A stretch of DNA of 40,133 nucleotides from Flavobacterium sp. UBA6195 (GCF_002422095.1 NZ_DITB01000011.1:1-40133), one strand, 5' to 3'; counted from the first letter of the stretch, positions 24,374 through 33,375 are shown. Numbers and translations: made by a program. The notes: generated by a model from the letters alone, not told the origin.

Positions 24374-24967
24374 TTAATCTCGTCTCAACCAACCCGTAAC
24401 GCTCAATCGAGGTTTGTGGCTTTCTAAAACTTCATGAACCAATTCATTACTTTTAAAGAAAACTGTTTTTCTGTTGGTTGGCGCTATTTTTTGAGCTACA
24501 TCGCCGTCGTAAATACACAATTCGCCACCATCTTCAGGTTGCCAATTTTCATTCAAATAGGTAATCATCGAAAACTGTCTGCTCGAATTATCTTGGAATT
24601 GGTCTAAATGTTTTCTGTAAAAACTACCTTTATCAAACAAGGCAAAATGAAATTCATATCCGGTAATTCCAGTATAACAACTGCGGTTCAAATAGGATAC
24701 AAAAGCATCCACTTGATCTAAAAAAGCATTTTCATGTTCGTTATTGTTCGCTCTATCTAACCAATAAATCGCATCGCTTCGTATGGCTGAATTTTGAGTC
24801 AATTTTGCAGCATTTCCTATTCCAGCGGCTTTTAGTAAATTTTGTTCTTTCAATTCAAACAATCTTTTTACCAAGTGTTGCGCTAATTCTTCCGATACAA
24901 AATGTTCCACAATGCCCACTTTCGAATCCAAATAACTCGAAATTAAGGTTTCAAAACAATCTTCCAT
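24374..24967 (-). CDS. 2OG-Fe(II) oxygenase (prolyl 4-hydroxylase-like)
   Basis: A 197-residue iron- and 2-oxoglutarate-dependent dioxygenase. The metal triad is visible: His120 and Asp122 in YRKHLDQF and the distal His178 in LVHEV. Arg187 in KPRLSVTGW would bind 2-oxoglutarate. The C-terminal double-stranded beta-helix is complete, and the N-terminal half is helical. It resembles the small bacterial prolyl 4-hydroxylase/PKHD group; the substrate is unknown and may be a protein. It is transcribed on its own, converging on the terminator after the tRNA locus. Confidence 0.87.
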   Translation of the reverse strand: MEDCFETLISSYLDSKVGIVEHFVSEELAQHLVKRLFELKEQNLLKAAGIGNAAKLTQNSAIRSDAIYWLDRANNNEHENAFLDQVDAFVSYLNRSCYTGITGYEFHFALFDKGSFYRKHLDQFQDNSSRQFSMITYLNENWQPEDGGELCIYDGDVAQKIAPTNRKTVFFKSNELVHEVLESHKPRLSVTGWLRRD

Positions 24968-25021
24968 TTTATTTACGTTGTAAAATATCGTACAAAGATA
25001 TCATTTCCTTTTTTAATTTGA

Positions 25022-25115
25022 GCGTTCCCACAAGGGTCGGGCTGTTCGTTGCAATCTTTATTTATAAAATTTAGCAATTTTACAAATAAAGGATTTCCTC
25101 TTCCATCCCTAACGC
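25022..25115. repeat. Imperfect palindromic intergenic element
   Basis: Outer ends GCGTTCCCA and TCCCTAACGC are inverted. The centre is a long near-perfect hairpin: AATCTTTATTTATAAAATT (25053-25071), loop TAGC, and its complement at 25076-25095 with one mismatch and one extra base. From memory, elements with these GCGTTCCC...CCCTAACGC ends recur in Flavobacterial genomes. It lies between the divergent oxygenase and aldehyde dehydrogenase genes. Confidence 0.65.
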
Positions 25116-25163
25116 GAACCTCGTTTTCAATTAAAATTAGTATTTTTACAAAAACCTTTCAGC

Positions 25164-26453
25164 ATGCAACATCTTTTAAAAGTTTCAGAAAACACGCAGC
25201 ATTCTTGGCGCAATTTAAGTATTCAAAATCGAATTTCTTTTTTGCCTCAATTAGCTAAACTACTTTTAGAAAATAAAGAAGCATATGCAACTTGCATCAC
25301 TACCGAAATGCACAAACCCATTTCACAAGCAATTGCCGAGGTTGAAAAATGTGCTCTTCTATGCAATTACTATTACGAAAATGCCGAAATCTTTTTAGCT
25401 ACAAAAAATATACAAACCGAAGCGTCTGAAAGTTTTGTTACCTACGAACCTTTAGGAGTCATTTTAGGCGTAATGCCATGGAATTTTCCGTTTTGGCAAG
25501 TATTCCGTTTTGCGGTTCCAACACTTATCGTCGGAAATACCGTTGTGGTTAAACATGCAAGTAATGTTCCAAAATCAGCCGAATTAATTCAAGCAATTTT
25601 TGAGCAAGCAAGTTTTCCAAAAGGTTGTTATCAAGATTTACCAATTCCAAGTAGCGAAGTAGCCAATATCATCGCAAATCCAATCATTAAAGCCGTTTCA
25701 TTAACCGGAAGCGAACAAGCAGGAATTGCAGTTGCTACAGAAGCTGGAAAACATTTAAAAAAGTGCGTTTTAGAATTAGGTGGAAGTAATGCTTTCGTCA
25801 TTTTAGAAGATGCAAATCTAGAAAAAGCAGTAGCAACAGCTGTCAATGCCCGAATGCAAAATGCAGGCCAAAGTTGTATTGCAGCTAAGCGATTTTTAGT
25901 TCACGAAAATATTGCAGAAGAGTTTATCGATAAATTCAAAGTTGCCATTAATAACTTAAAAACTGGAAATCCGTTAGATAAAGAAACCCAAATTGGGTCG
26001 CTAGCACGTGTTGATTTAGCCGAGGAATTAGAAGTTCAAGTTCAAAAATCTATTGAAATGGGAGCTAAGCTAATCGTTGGTGGAAATAGAAAAGATGCTT
26101 TCTATGAACCTACAATTTTGACCCATGTAATCACAGAAATGCCTGTTTTCAATGAAGAAACATTCGGACCAGTTGCTGCCATCATAACTTTTAAAACCAT
26201 TGAAGAAGCCATCGAATTAAGCAATCAATCAAAATTTGGTTTAGGGGTTTCTATCTTTACCCAAGACATTGATTTCATTAAAACCAAGATTTCATCCTTT
26301 AACGAAGGTGCTGTTTTCATCAATGAAATGGTAAAATCCGATCCAAGATTACCTTTCGGAGGAATCAAAAAATCAGGTTACGGAAGAGAATTAGCTGAAG
26401 ATGGCATTAAAGAATTTGTAAATGTAAAAACAGTTGTAATTAATACTTTTTAA
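25164..26453 (+). CDS. NAD(P)-dependent aldehyde dehydrogenase (succinate-semialdehyde type)
   Basis: Oxidises an aldehyde to the acid with NAD(P). The 429-residue protein is slightly shorter than usual at both ends compared with typical 450-500 residue relatives. The catalytic set is complete: Asn107 in PWNFPFW, Lys130 in VVVKHAS, Glu204 in LELGGSN and the nucleophile Cys238 in GQSCIAAKR. Later FGPVAAI and LPFGGIKKSGYGRE complete the cofactor and oligomer regions. The sequence is closest in style to YneI-like succinate-semialdehyde dehydrogenases, but the substrate is not proven. The SnoaL-like gene starts one base after its stop, so the two are probably co-transcribed. Confidence 0.9.
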   Translation: MQHLLKVSENTQHSWRNLSIQNRISFLPQLAKLLLENKEAYATCITTEMHKPISQAIAEVEKCALLCNYYYENAEIFLATKNIQTEASESFVTYEPLGVILGVMPWNFPFWQVFRFAVPTLIVGNTVVVKHASNVPKSAELIQAIFEQASFPKGCYQDLPIPSSEVANIIANPIIKAVSLTGSEQAGIAVATEAGKHLKKCVLELGGSNAFVILEDANLEKAVATAVNARMQNAGQSCIAAKRFLVHENIAEEFIDKFKVAINNLKTGNPLDKETQIGSLARVDLAEELEVQVQKSIEMGAKLIVGGNRKDAFYEPTILTHVITEMPVFNEETFGPVAAIITFKTIEEAIELSNQSKFGLGVSIFTQDIDFIKTKISSFNEGAVFINEMVKSDPRLPFGGIKKSGYGRELAEDGIKEFVNVKTVVINTF

Positions 26454-26454
26454 T

Positions 26455-26955
26455 ATGAAGAAACTAACCATCTTTCTCCTAGCAACTCTAACTTTCTCTT
26501 GCAAACCTTGCGAGGAAAAGCTTCAATCAGAAAAACAAAACATCACTACTATTTTAGATAATTGGCATAAAGCGGCTGCAGCTGCAAATTATGAAGCGTA
26601 TTTTGGAGCGATGTCAGAGGAATCCATTTTCATCGGAACAGATGCCACGGAAAATTGGAACAAAAAACAATTTCAAGCGTTTGCAAAACCTTATTTCGAT
26701 AAAGGAAGAGCATGGAACTTTAAAGCAATCGAACGCAATATCTATTTTAGCGAAAATGGGAAAATGGTTTGGTTTGATGAATTATTAAGTACGCAAATGA
26801 AAATTTGTCGCGGTTCAGGTGTTCTGGTTCAAGAAAACGGGCAATGGAAAATCAAACATTACGTACTTTCTATGACGGTTCCAAATGACAATGTGGATGA
26901 AGTTGTAAAAATAAAATCAATAATTGAAGACAAAATTCTTTCCGAAAAGAAGTGA
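26455..26955 (+). CDS. SnoaL-like (NTF2-fold) lipoprotein
   Basis: A 166-residue protein with a lipoprotein signal (TFSC, Cys16). The mature domain has the NTF2/SnoaL-like cone fold pattern: a first helix ITTILDNWHKAAAAANYEAYF, then GAMSEESIFIGTDATENW, and closing beta strands GSGVLVQENGQWKIKHYVLS. The domain occurs in many small binding or hydrolytic proteins, often of unknown role, and no catalytic residue can be assigned with confidence. It directly follows the aldehyde dehydrogenase gene, and a terminator follows. Confidence 0.78.
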   Translation: MKKLTIFLLATLTFSCKPCEEKLQSEKQNITTILDNWHKAAAAANYEAYFGAMSEESIFIGTDATENWNKKQFQAFAKPYFDKGRAWNFKAIERNIYFSENGKMVWFDELLSTQMKICRGSGVLVQENGQWKIKHYVLSMTVPNDNVDEVVKIKSIIEDKILSEKK

Positions 26956-26976
26956 AAATAAACATAAGTAATAGTT

Positions 26977-27008
26977 AATCCCAAGATAATTTGTCTTGGG
27001 ATTTTTTA
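26977..27008 (+). terminator. Rho-independent terminator after the SnoaL-like gene
   Basis: Stem ATCCCAAGA, loop TAATTTG, stem TCTTGGGAT and then a T-run. Confidence 0.9.
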
Positions 27009-27101
27009 TGTCCAAATGTTAAAAATTCAATTTTTTTATGTTTGAAAAAACCAATGAGAAATTGTTTACGTAAATGCAACTAAACAAAAATCTCAAACGT
27101 T

Positions 27102-27539
27102 ATGAAAAGGAATAAAAAAATCAAAATTGCTTTAGGAAGTATCTTCGGAATCTTTCTGATTTTATTTGTTGTTTTGGTAGTTCACATCGCAACTGCTAAG
27201 CCTTTAGTCGTAGATAACGCTACTTTACAAATTAGCCGAATTGACTTCAAAGAACCTATAGATTCACTCAAAGCAAAAGAAATTCATCGCAATTTAAAAT
27301 CCATTCCAGGAGTAAAAACCGATAGATTGAACAAAGAAACTGGTGTTTTAGTATTCTTTCACGACATCAAGGTTGCAGATTCAAAAACTATTTACAATAA
27401 GCTTATGGCTATGGGTAATTATAAGGCAGAGCGTTTTGTACTTCCAAAAGAATTAGAAAATAAAACTGCTTGTCCAGTGATGAATGAAGATAGCTTTAGC
27501 TATAAGTTTTCAAGAGGAATTCAACGAATTTTTAATTAA
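27102..27539 (+). CDS. Single-pass membrane protein with HMA-like domain lacking metal cysteines
   Basis: A 145-residue protein with a basic N-terminus and one strong membrane helix (about residues 8-32). The soluble part looks like a ferredoxin-like heavy-metal-associated fold: a strand LQISRIDF, a helix SLKAKEIHRNLKSIPGV, paired strands, then a helix SKTIYNKLMAMG and the strand AERFVL. The CxxC metal pair of true HMA domains is absent; one Cys remains near the C-terminus in ACPVMNED. Family assignment is tentative. The next gene, encoding a haemoglobin-like lipoprotein, starts 18 bases after its stop, so the two are probably an operon. Confidence 0.6.
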   Translation: MKRNKKIKIALGSIFGIFLILFVVLVVHIATAKPLVVDNATLQISRIDFKEPIDSLKAKEIHRNLKSIPGVKTDRLNKETGVLVFFHDIKVADSKTIYNKLMAMGNYKAERFVLPKELENKTACPVMNEDSFSYKFSRGIQRIFN

Positions 27540-27557
27540 TTTCTAAATACTATTACT

Positions 27558-28133
27558 ATGAAAAATTTTTCAAAATTAGCCTTAATGGCTTTGTTTATTG
27601 CGTCGGGAAGTTTGTTTACATCATGTAGTGATGATGATTCAGCAAAGCCAAAATCTCTATATGCAAAATTAGGTGGTACTACTATGGTAGCTGATCCAAA
27701 CAATCCTGGACAAATGATTGAGCAGGGGCGTTTAAGCTATCGTTCTGTAGTGGATTCAACCATTACTTTAATTGTTTCTGACATTGTGGTAGGAGCAGAA
27801 GGAAACTTAGGGCAACATTTTGCACCAGTAATTTCAGAAGCATTAAGTGGAAATACTACTAACGTAGCTATTTTGAGTGACAATTTGACGGATTTCTTTT
27901 CAGCAAATACTGGGGGTGGTGCTACTAATACTTACACAGGATTAGATATGGTAGCTGCTCATAATCCAGCTCAAAATCCGCGTATGGGGAAAAAATCAAA
28001 TAATGCTGAGTACACAAAATTTATTGGATATGTGGGTGAAGCTGCAGGTCTAAATGGAGTAACTGACCCAGCAATTATTAACGAAGTAGTGGCAGTGTTA
28101 GAATCATTGAGAGCTCCTATAGTTCAGGAGTAA
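27558..28133 (+). CDS. Lipoprotein resembling group 1 truncated haemoglobin
   Basis: A 191-residue lipoprotein (lipobox TSC, Cys23, followed by an acidic SDDDS spacer). The mature part opens with SLYAKLGGTTMV, similar to the SLYERLGG start of truncated haemoglobins. It continues with the pattern YTGLDMVAAHN, where His135 would be the haem-binding proximal His, and ends with a helix VVAVLESLRAPIV like the last globin helix. A stretch of about 15 residues after LGG is an insertion relative to normal truncated globins, and the usual B-helix Tyr is not evident. Placement outside the cytoplasm would be unusual for this family. The resemblance is read by eye and needs a profile or structure check. 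Confidence 0.6.
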   Translation: MKNFSKLALMALFIASGSLFTSCSDDDSAKPKSLYAKLGGTTMVADPNNPGQMIEQGRLSYRSVVDSTITLIVSDIVVGAEGNLGQHFAPVISEALSGNTTNVAILSDNLTDFFSANTGGGATNTYTGLDMVAAHNPAQNPRMGKKSNNAEYTKFIGYVGEAAGLNGVTDPAIINEVVAVLESLRAPIVQE

Positions 28134-28154
28134 GTTTGTTTTTTGTTTTAATGG

Positions 28155-28185
28155 AAAACGCCCCGAATAATCGAGGCGTTTTTTT
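28155..28185. terminator. Bidirectional terminator between convergent genes
   Basis: Stem AAACGCCCCGA, loop ATAA, stem TCGAGGCGTTT with one C-A mismatch, followed by a T-run on the plus strand and A-run-derived U-tract on the minus strand. It ends the globin-like operon and the dehydrogenase gene. Confidence 0.88.
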
Positions 28186-29140
28186 ATTTGTTATAAATAT
28201 GTTCGTTTAAGTTTTTGAACATATCTACGGTCATATTTTCTAAATCAAAATCGTTTTTCCAACCCCAATCTTCTCTTGCCGAAGTATCATCAATGCTTGC
28301 CGGCCAACTATCTGCAATTTTCTGGCGGAAATCAGGTTCGTAGCTCAATTCGAAATTTGGATAATGTTTTTTGATTTCTTTTCCAATTTGTTTCGGAGTA
28401 AAACTCATGGCTGCTAAATTGTAAGCAGAACGAATTTTTACTTGTTCCGCTGGAGCTTGCATAATTCCTATTGTTGCTTTAATCGCATCATCCATGTACA
28501 TCATTGGTAATTCTGAATTCTCAGATAAGAAACTCGTAAATTTCCCATCGGTAATTGCTTTGTGATAAATGTCTACTGCGTAATCTGTAGTTCCACCACC
28601 AGCTTCAGTACTCCAGCTAATTAAACCGGGATAACGAATGCTTCTTACATCTACACCATATTGTTTGTGGTAATATTCACACCATCGTTCTCCTGTTTGT
28701 TTCGAAATTCCATAAACCGTTGAAGGTTCCATAACGGTGTATTGAGGTGTATTGTGTCTAGGAGTTGTAGGTCCAAAAACCGCAATACTCGAAGGCCAAA
28801 AAATCTTTTTAATTTTTCCTGCTTTGGCTAAATTTAAAACATGAAACAACGAATTCATATTCAAATCCCAAGCAAAAGCCGGATTTTTCTCAGCGGTAGC
28901 CGAAAGCAATGCCGCCATTAAATACACATCAGTAATTTGATATTTCTCAAGTAAATGCTCAATTTGATTATAATCAAGAGCGTTTACCACTTCAAAAATT
29001 CCGTTATTAACTACATCATTTTCTAATTTTCTGATATCTGATGCGATAACGTTATTAACTCCGTAGGTAGCTCTAAGTTTTGCTGTAAGCTCGGTGCCAA
29101 TTTGACCACAAGCACCAATTATTAAAATTTTCGTATCCAT
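28184..29140 (-). CDS. tdh: NAD-dependent epimerase/dehydratase family protein, probably SDR-type L-threonine 3-dehydrogenase
   Basis: An extended short-chain dehydrogenase of 318 residues. The Rossmann motif is GACGQIGTEL (about residues 8-17), and the catalytic Tyr-Lys pair lies in YGISKQTGE. An active-site Ser/Thr is in WPSSIAVFG. The overall pattern resembles the SDR-type threonine dehydrogenase known from Flavobacterium frigidimaris, which converts L-threonine to 2-amino-3-ketobutyrate. A UDP-sugar epimerase is the main alternative. I chose the ATG at 29140 because a TTG start 29 codons upstream would add a segment overlapping the promoter region and lacking family resemblance. Confidence 0.78.
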   Translation of the reverse strand: MDTKILIIGACGQIGTELTAKLRATYGVNNVIASDIRKLENDVVNNGIFEVVNALDYNQIEHLLEKYQITDVYLMAALLSATAEKNPAFAWDLNMNSLFHVLNLAKAGKIKKIFWPSSIAVFGPTTPRHNTPQYTVMEPSTVYGISKQTGERWCEYYHKQYGVDVRSIRYPGLISWSTEAGGGTTDYAVDIYHKAITDGKFTSFLSENSELPMMYMDDAIKATIGIMQAPAEQVKIRSAYNLAAMSFTPKQIGKEIKKHYPNFELSYEPDFRQKIADSWPASIDDTSAREDWGWKNDFDLENMTVDMFKNLNEHIYNK

Positions 29141-29161
29141 TTTGTTGTGTAAATGAGGTAA

Positions 29162-29169
29162 CAAATATA
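29162..29169 (-). promoter_or_regulatory. -7 box for the threonine dehydrogenase-like gene
   Basis: Minus strand reads TATATTTG, a full match, ending 21 bases before the ATG at 29140. It supports the downstream start choice. Confidence 0.5.
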
Positions 29170-29336
29170 GTATTTTACCGTTATTTTGCCGATGGATTTT
29201 TGTGATATTTTTACAAATTGCAACCAAAATTTAAATATTTAATAAATTAACATCTTTTAAATGGTTTTTCTTAATTGATTAACAAATTTGGTGTTAAGAT
29301 AATATTAGAAAAAATGCAGCATTCGGCAAACATTTG

Positions 29337-29344
29337 TACCTTTG
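29337..29344 (+). promoter_or_regulatory. -7 box for the lipoprotein gene at 29362
   Basis: TACCTTTG, ending 17 bases before the ATG at 29362. No matching -33 TTG was seen. Confidence 0.5.
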
Positions 29345-29361
29345 CTTTTTAATTTATCCGA

Positions 29362-29964
29362 ATGAAAGTTTTCTTATGTAGTTTATCGCTTTTAGTTTTA
29401 ACCTTGATTTCATGCGAAAATGAAAATCAGCAACTAGAAGCCCAAAAAGTAGCTCAAAAAAACGAAGCTGTTTTTAAGAACATTTCGAAAATGTGGCAAT
29501 TTAATTTTCCAACGCCTAGACCTGAAGTGGCAGCTACTTTAGGCAGATGGAACGAGTGGCGTCAATTTGAAATCGAAATGCGTCAAAAACCACAATCTAC
29601 TTTGTCTGCTTTTCAGATGAAAACTAAAAATTTATCAAAAAAAGCAGATACTTTGGTCTTGACAGTTCCTTTCGAATATAACAAACCTCAGATTTTAAGT
29701 AGAATTACGACTTTGAATACGAAATTAAAATCACTTGAGACCTTCATGAATTTACGAGTAATTCCAGAACAACGAATTGCTAAATTAATTCCAGAAATTA
29801 ACGAAGAAATCAAAGGTTTATACAAACAATGGGATGAAATTATTATCAAAAAGGCGATTCCAAAGGAAATTGGAGAAGAATTGATGTTGCAAGCTTTGGA
29901 TACAACAAGAAATGCGAATCCAGACGAAATGCGAAAGAAGATGGAAATTTCAGATAAAAAATAA
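29362..29964 (+). CDS. Helical lipoprotein of unknown function
   Basis: A 200-residue lipoprotein (lipobox ISC, Cys18). The mature protein is mostly helical and charged, rich in Lys, Glu and Gln. It has a central conserved-looking block KMWQFNFPTPRPEVAAT followed by a WNEWRQFEIEMR stretch, and a C-terminal helical half. I do not recognise a named family; similar lipoproteins appear upstream of mfd in Flavobacteriaceae to my recollection. Its stop is eight bases before the TTG start of mfd, so it is probably co-transcribed with mfd, although no functional link is evident. Confidence 0.65.
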   Translation: MKVFLCSLSLLVLTLISCENENQQLEAQKVAQKNEAVFKNISKMWQFNFPTPRPEVAATLGRWNEWRQFEIEMRQKPQSTLSAFQMKTKNLSKKADTLVLTVPFEYNKPQILSRITTLNTKLKSLETFMNLRVIPEQRIAKLIPEINEEIKGLYKQWDEIIIKKAIPKEIGEELMLQALDTTRNANPDEMRKKMEISDKK

Positions 29965-29972
29965 AGTAAGTT

Positions 29973-32900
29973 TTGAGCAAGTCCGACATTATATCCATCT
30001 ATGATAAATCACCCAAAATTGCTGTTTTAGAAAGCACTTTTGCCTCTCGAAACAAATCACAAGCTACTGGTTTAGTAGGTTCGTCATTGTCTTTTGTATT
30101 ACAATCGTTATTTTCGAAATCTGAACTTCCGTTCCTGATTTTATTCAGCAATAAAGAAGAAGCGGCTTATTATTTGAACGATTTAGAACAAATAATTAAT
30201 GCCGAAGACGTTCTTTTTTACCCAAGTTCGTACAGAAGACCCTACCAAATTGAAGAGACCGATAACGCTAATGTTTTGTTGCGTGCCGAGGTTTTAAACC
30301 GAATCAATTCGCACAAAAAACCAGCAATTATTGTTTCGTATGCGGAAGCCATTTTTGAAAAAGTCGTTACCAGAAAAGAATTAGAAAAGAATACTTTAAA
30401 ATTGTCGGTTGGCGATAATTTGTCTATTGATTTTATCAACGAAACCTTATTCGAATACAATTTCAAACGTGTTGATTTTGTTACTGAGCCGGGCGAATTT
30501 TCCGTTCGTGGTGGAATTATTGATGTGTTTTCATTTTCCAATGATAATCCGTACCGAATTGAATTTTTCGGAAACGAAGTTGATAGCATCCGAAGTTTTG
30601 ATGTGGAAACCCAATTGTCAGTTGAAAAGCTGAAAAAGATTTCCATCATTCCCAACGTCGAAAATAAACTACTGCAAGAAAACCGCGAAAGTTTCTTAGA
30701 TTATATCAACGAAAAAACGGTTTTAGTCATTCAAAATACCGAATTATTAGGGCAACAATTGGATAAATTATTCGATAAAGCCAATGAAGCTTTCGAGAAA
30801 TTATCCAAAGACATTCAACACGCAAAACCCGAAGAATTATTCTTAAATCAAAAACAGTTTTTAAAACGTGCGCTTGATTTTTCAGTTATCGAATTGCATA
30901 CTAACGCTGTTTTTAAAACCGATAAAAAAGTCGAATTTCATATTCAACCGCAACCGTCTTTCAATAAGCAATTTGATTTATTGTTGAACAATTTGAGCGA
31001 GAATCATTTCAATGGTTACAAAAATTATTTGTGTTGTTCTAATGAAAATCAGGCGAGTCGTTTTCATGATATTTTTGAAGATATTGATGAAGCCAATCAC
31101 GAAAGCATTCGCAAGCAATATAAAACCATGGTGTTGCCTCTGTTTGAAGGTTTCATCGATGAAGAAAATCAAATTGCGTGTTATACCGACCATCAAATTT
31201 TTGAGCGTTACCATAAGTTTTCCATTAAAAATGGATATTCTAAAAAGCAGACGATTACCTTAAAAGAACTGACTTCGTTGTCGGTTGGCGATTATGTAAC
31301 GCACATCGATCACGGAATTGGAAAGTTTGGTGGTTTGCAGAAAATTCAAGTAGAAGGTAAAACGCAAGAAGCCATAAAATTGGTCTATGCCGATAACGAT
31401 ATTGTGTATGTGAGCATTCATTCGCTTCATAAAATCTCAAAATACAATGGAAAAGATGGCGCGCCTCCTAAGATTTACAAATTAGGAAGTAACGCTTGGA
31501 AAACCCTAAAACAAAAAACAAAAGCGCGTGTAAAACACATTGCGTTCAACTTAATTCAGTTGTATGCGAAGCGAAGATTAGATAAAGGTTTTCAGTTTGC
31601 ACCCGATAGTTATTTGCAAAAAGAATTAGAAAGTTCGTTCATTTACGAAGATACGCCCGACCAAATTACCGCTACAGCCGATGTAAAAGCCGACATGGAA
31701 AGCGAACGTCCGATGGATCGATTGGTTTGTGGTGATGTAGGTTTTGGAAAAACAGAAGTTGCCATTCGTGCAGCTTTTAAAGCGGTTGATAATGGGAAAC
31801 AAGTTGCCGTTTTGGTACCAACAACCATTTTAGCGTATCAACATTACCGAACGTTTTCGGAACGTTTGAAAGACATGCCGGTTACCGTTAGTTATTTGAA
31901 CCGATTTAGAACTGCGAAACAAAAATCGGAAACCCTTCAAAAATTAGCGGAAGGAAAAGTCGATATTTTAATTGGAACACATCAATTGGTCAATAAAAAT
32001 GTGGTATTTAAAGATTTAGGCTTGTTGATTATCGACGAAGAGCAAAAGTTCGGAGTGAACGTAAAAGACAAATTAAAAACTATCGCTACAAATGTCGATA
32101 CCTTGACATTAACCGCCACTCCGATTCCGAGAACGTTGCAGTTTTCATTGATGGCAGCGCGCGATTTATCGGTAATTACAACGCCTCCGCCAAATCGTTA
32201 TCCGATAGAAACGCAAGTCATTCGTTTTAATGAAGAAGTCATACGCGATGCGGTTTCCTATGAAATTCAGCGTGGTGGACAAGTCTATTTCATCAACAAC
32301 CGAATTGAAAACATCAAAGAAGTAGCGGGAATGATTCAACGCTTGGTTCCAGGAGCAAAAGTCGGCATCGGTCATGGTCAAATGGATGGAAAAAAATTAG
32401 AAGAATTAATGTTGGCTTTCATGGAAGGCGAATTTGACGTTTTAGTCGCAACTACCATTATCGAAAGCGGTTTAGATGTGCCAAATGCGAACACGATTTT
32501 CATCAATAACGCCAATAATTTCGGCTTGTCTGATTTGCACCAAATGCGTGGTCGTGTGGGAAGAAGTAATAAAAAAGCGTTTTGTTATTTCATTACGCCG
32601 CCGTATTCGATGATGACGGGAGAAGCGCAAAAACGTATTACGGCTTTGGAACAATTTAGCGAATTAGGAAGCGGTTTCAACATTGCAATGAAAGATTTGG
32701 AAATTCGTGGTGCAGGTGATTTATTAGGTGGTGAACAAAGTGGTTTTATCAACGAAATTGGTTTTGATACCTACCAAAAAATTATGAACGAAGCCATTGA
32801 CGAGTTGAAAGAAAACGAGTTTAAAGACTTGTACCAAGAAGAAAACGACATTGAAACCAAAGAGTTTGTCAAAGACATTCAAATTGATACCGATTTCGAA

Positions 32901-33326
32901 TTGCTGTTCCCAGATGAATACATCAACAACATTACCGAACGTTTGAATTTATACAATGAGTTGAGCCAAATCAAAGACGAAGCCACGCTACAACAATTTG
33001 AACAAAAACTAATTGACCGTTTTGGAGCTTTACCAAAACCAGCCATTGCCTTACTAAATAGTGTACGTATCAAATGGAAAGCAACAGCAATGGGAATTGA
33101 ACGTTTGATGATGAAACAAGGCAAAATGATAGGCTATTTCATTGGCGACCAACAAAGTGATTTTTACCAAAGTAACCGTTTTATGAAAGTGCTACAATTT
33201 GCCCAACGCAACGGCAATGTTTGTAAAATAAAAGAAAAAGAAACTAAAAACGGTTTACGTTTATTGCTGACTTTTGATAATGTGAAAAGTGTAAATAAGG
33301 CGTTGGAGTTGTTGGAGGGGATTTAA
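29973..33326 (+). CDS. mfd: Transcription-repair coupling factor Mfd
   Basis: DNA translocase that removes RNA polymerase stalled at lesions and recruits UvrA for nucleotide excision repair; 1117 residues. Residues about 1-340 are the UvrB-like region (YPSSYRRPYQIEET, FVTEPGEFSVRGGIIDVFS). The RNA polymerase-interacting domain begins near residue 430 (GDYVTHIDHGIGKF). The helicase core has Walker A GDVGFGKTEVA (587-597), the DEEQ box (688-691), LTATPIPRTL, then QMRGRVGRS and a C-terminal UvrA-masking domain. The start is TTG: no in-frame ATG lies nearby and homology begins at SKSD. The last 75 bases of the gene are duplicated downstream at 33375-33449. Confidence 0.96.
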   Translation: MSKSDIISIYDKSPKIAVLESTFASRNKSQATGLVGSSLSFVLQSLFSKSELPFLILFSNKEEAAYYLNDLEQIINAEDVLFYPSSYRRPYQIEETDNANVLLRAEVLNRINSHKKPAIIVSYAEAIFEKVVTRKELEKNTLKLSVGDNLSIDFINETLFEYNFKRVDFVTEPGEFSVRGGIIDVFSFSNDNPYRIEFFGNEVDSIRSFDVETQLSVEKLKKISIIPNVENKLLQENRESFLDYINEKTVLVIQNTELLGQQLDKLFDKANEAFEKLSKDIQHAKPEELFLNQKQFLKRALDFSVIELHTNAVFKTDKKVEFHIQPQPSFNKQFDLLLNNLSENHFNGYKNYLCCSNENQASRFHDIFEDIDEANHESIRKQYKTMVLPLFEGFIDEENQIACYTDHQIFERYHKFSIKNGYSKKQTITLKELTSLSVGDYVTHIDHGIGKFGGLQKIQVEGKTQEAIKLVYADNDIVYVSIHSLHKISKYNGKDGAPPKIYKLGSNAWKTLKQKTKARVKHIAFNLIQLYAKRRLDKGFQFAPDSYLQKELESSFIYEDTPDQITATADVKADMESERPMDRLVCGDVGFGKTEVAIRAAFKAVDNGKQVAVLVPTTILAYQHYRTFSERLKDMPVTVSYLNRFRTAKQKSETLQKLAEGKVDILIGTHQLVNKNVVFKDLGLLIIDEEQKFGVNVKDKLKTIATNVDTLTLTATPIPRTLQFSLMAARDLSVITTPPPNRYPIETQVIRFNEEVIRDAVSYEIQRGGQVYFINNRIENIKEVAGMIQRLVPGAKVGIGHGQMDGKKLEELMLAFMEGEFDVLVATTIIESGLDVPNANTIFINNANNFGLSDLHQMRGRVGRSNKKAFCYFITPPYSMMTGEAQKRITALEQFSELGSGFNIAMKDLEIRGAGDLLGGEQSGFINEIGFDTYQKIMNEAIDELKENEFKDLYQEENDIETKEFVKDIQIDTDFELLFPDEYINNITERLNLYNELSQIKDEATLQQFEQKLIDRFGALPKPAIALLNSVRIKWKATAMGIERLMMKQGKMIGYFIGDQQSDFYQSNRFMKVLQFAQRNGNVCKIKEKETKNGLRLLLTFDNVKSVNKALELLEGI
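33252..33326 (+). repeat. mfd 3' end, source copy of a 75-bp direct repeat
   Basis: The last 75 bases of mfd recur at 33375-33449 with two mismatches. The two copies are separated by 48 bases that contain a decayed REP hairpin. Confidence 0.9.
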
Positions 33327-33347
33327 GAATTTTTTTGAAGTGGATTT

Positions 33348-33375
33348 GTGCACGATATTAAATTCCGAGCTATCG
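33348..33375 (+). repeat. Decayed REP hairpin after mfd
   Basis: Aligns with the REP downstream of the RAYT gene: both have TTTTGAAGT(G/A)GAT before the core, then GTG..CACG, AATTCCG and CTATCG. The stem is weakened by changes in the left arm and loss of two G residues. Its 3' end (CTATCG) coincides with the first base of the duplicated mfd segment. Confidence 0.65.

Noticed and set aside
25164..26453. A truncated or inactive aldehyde dehydrogenase
   Set aside because: It is shorter than many relatives, but the Asn, Lys, Glu and Cys active-site residues and the C-terminal blocks are all present, so it appears complete.
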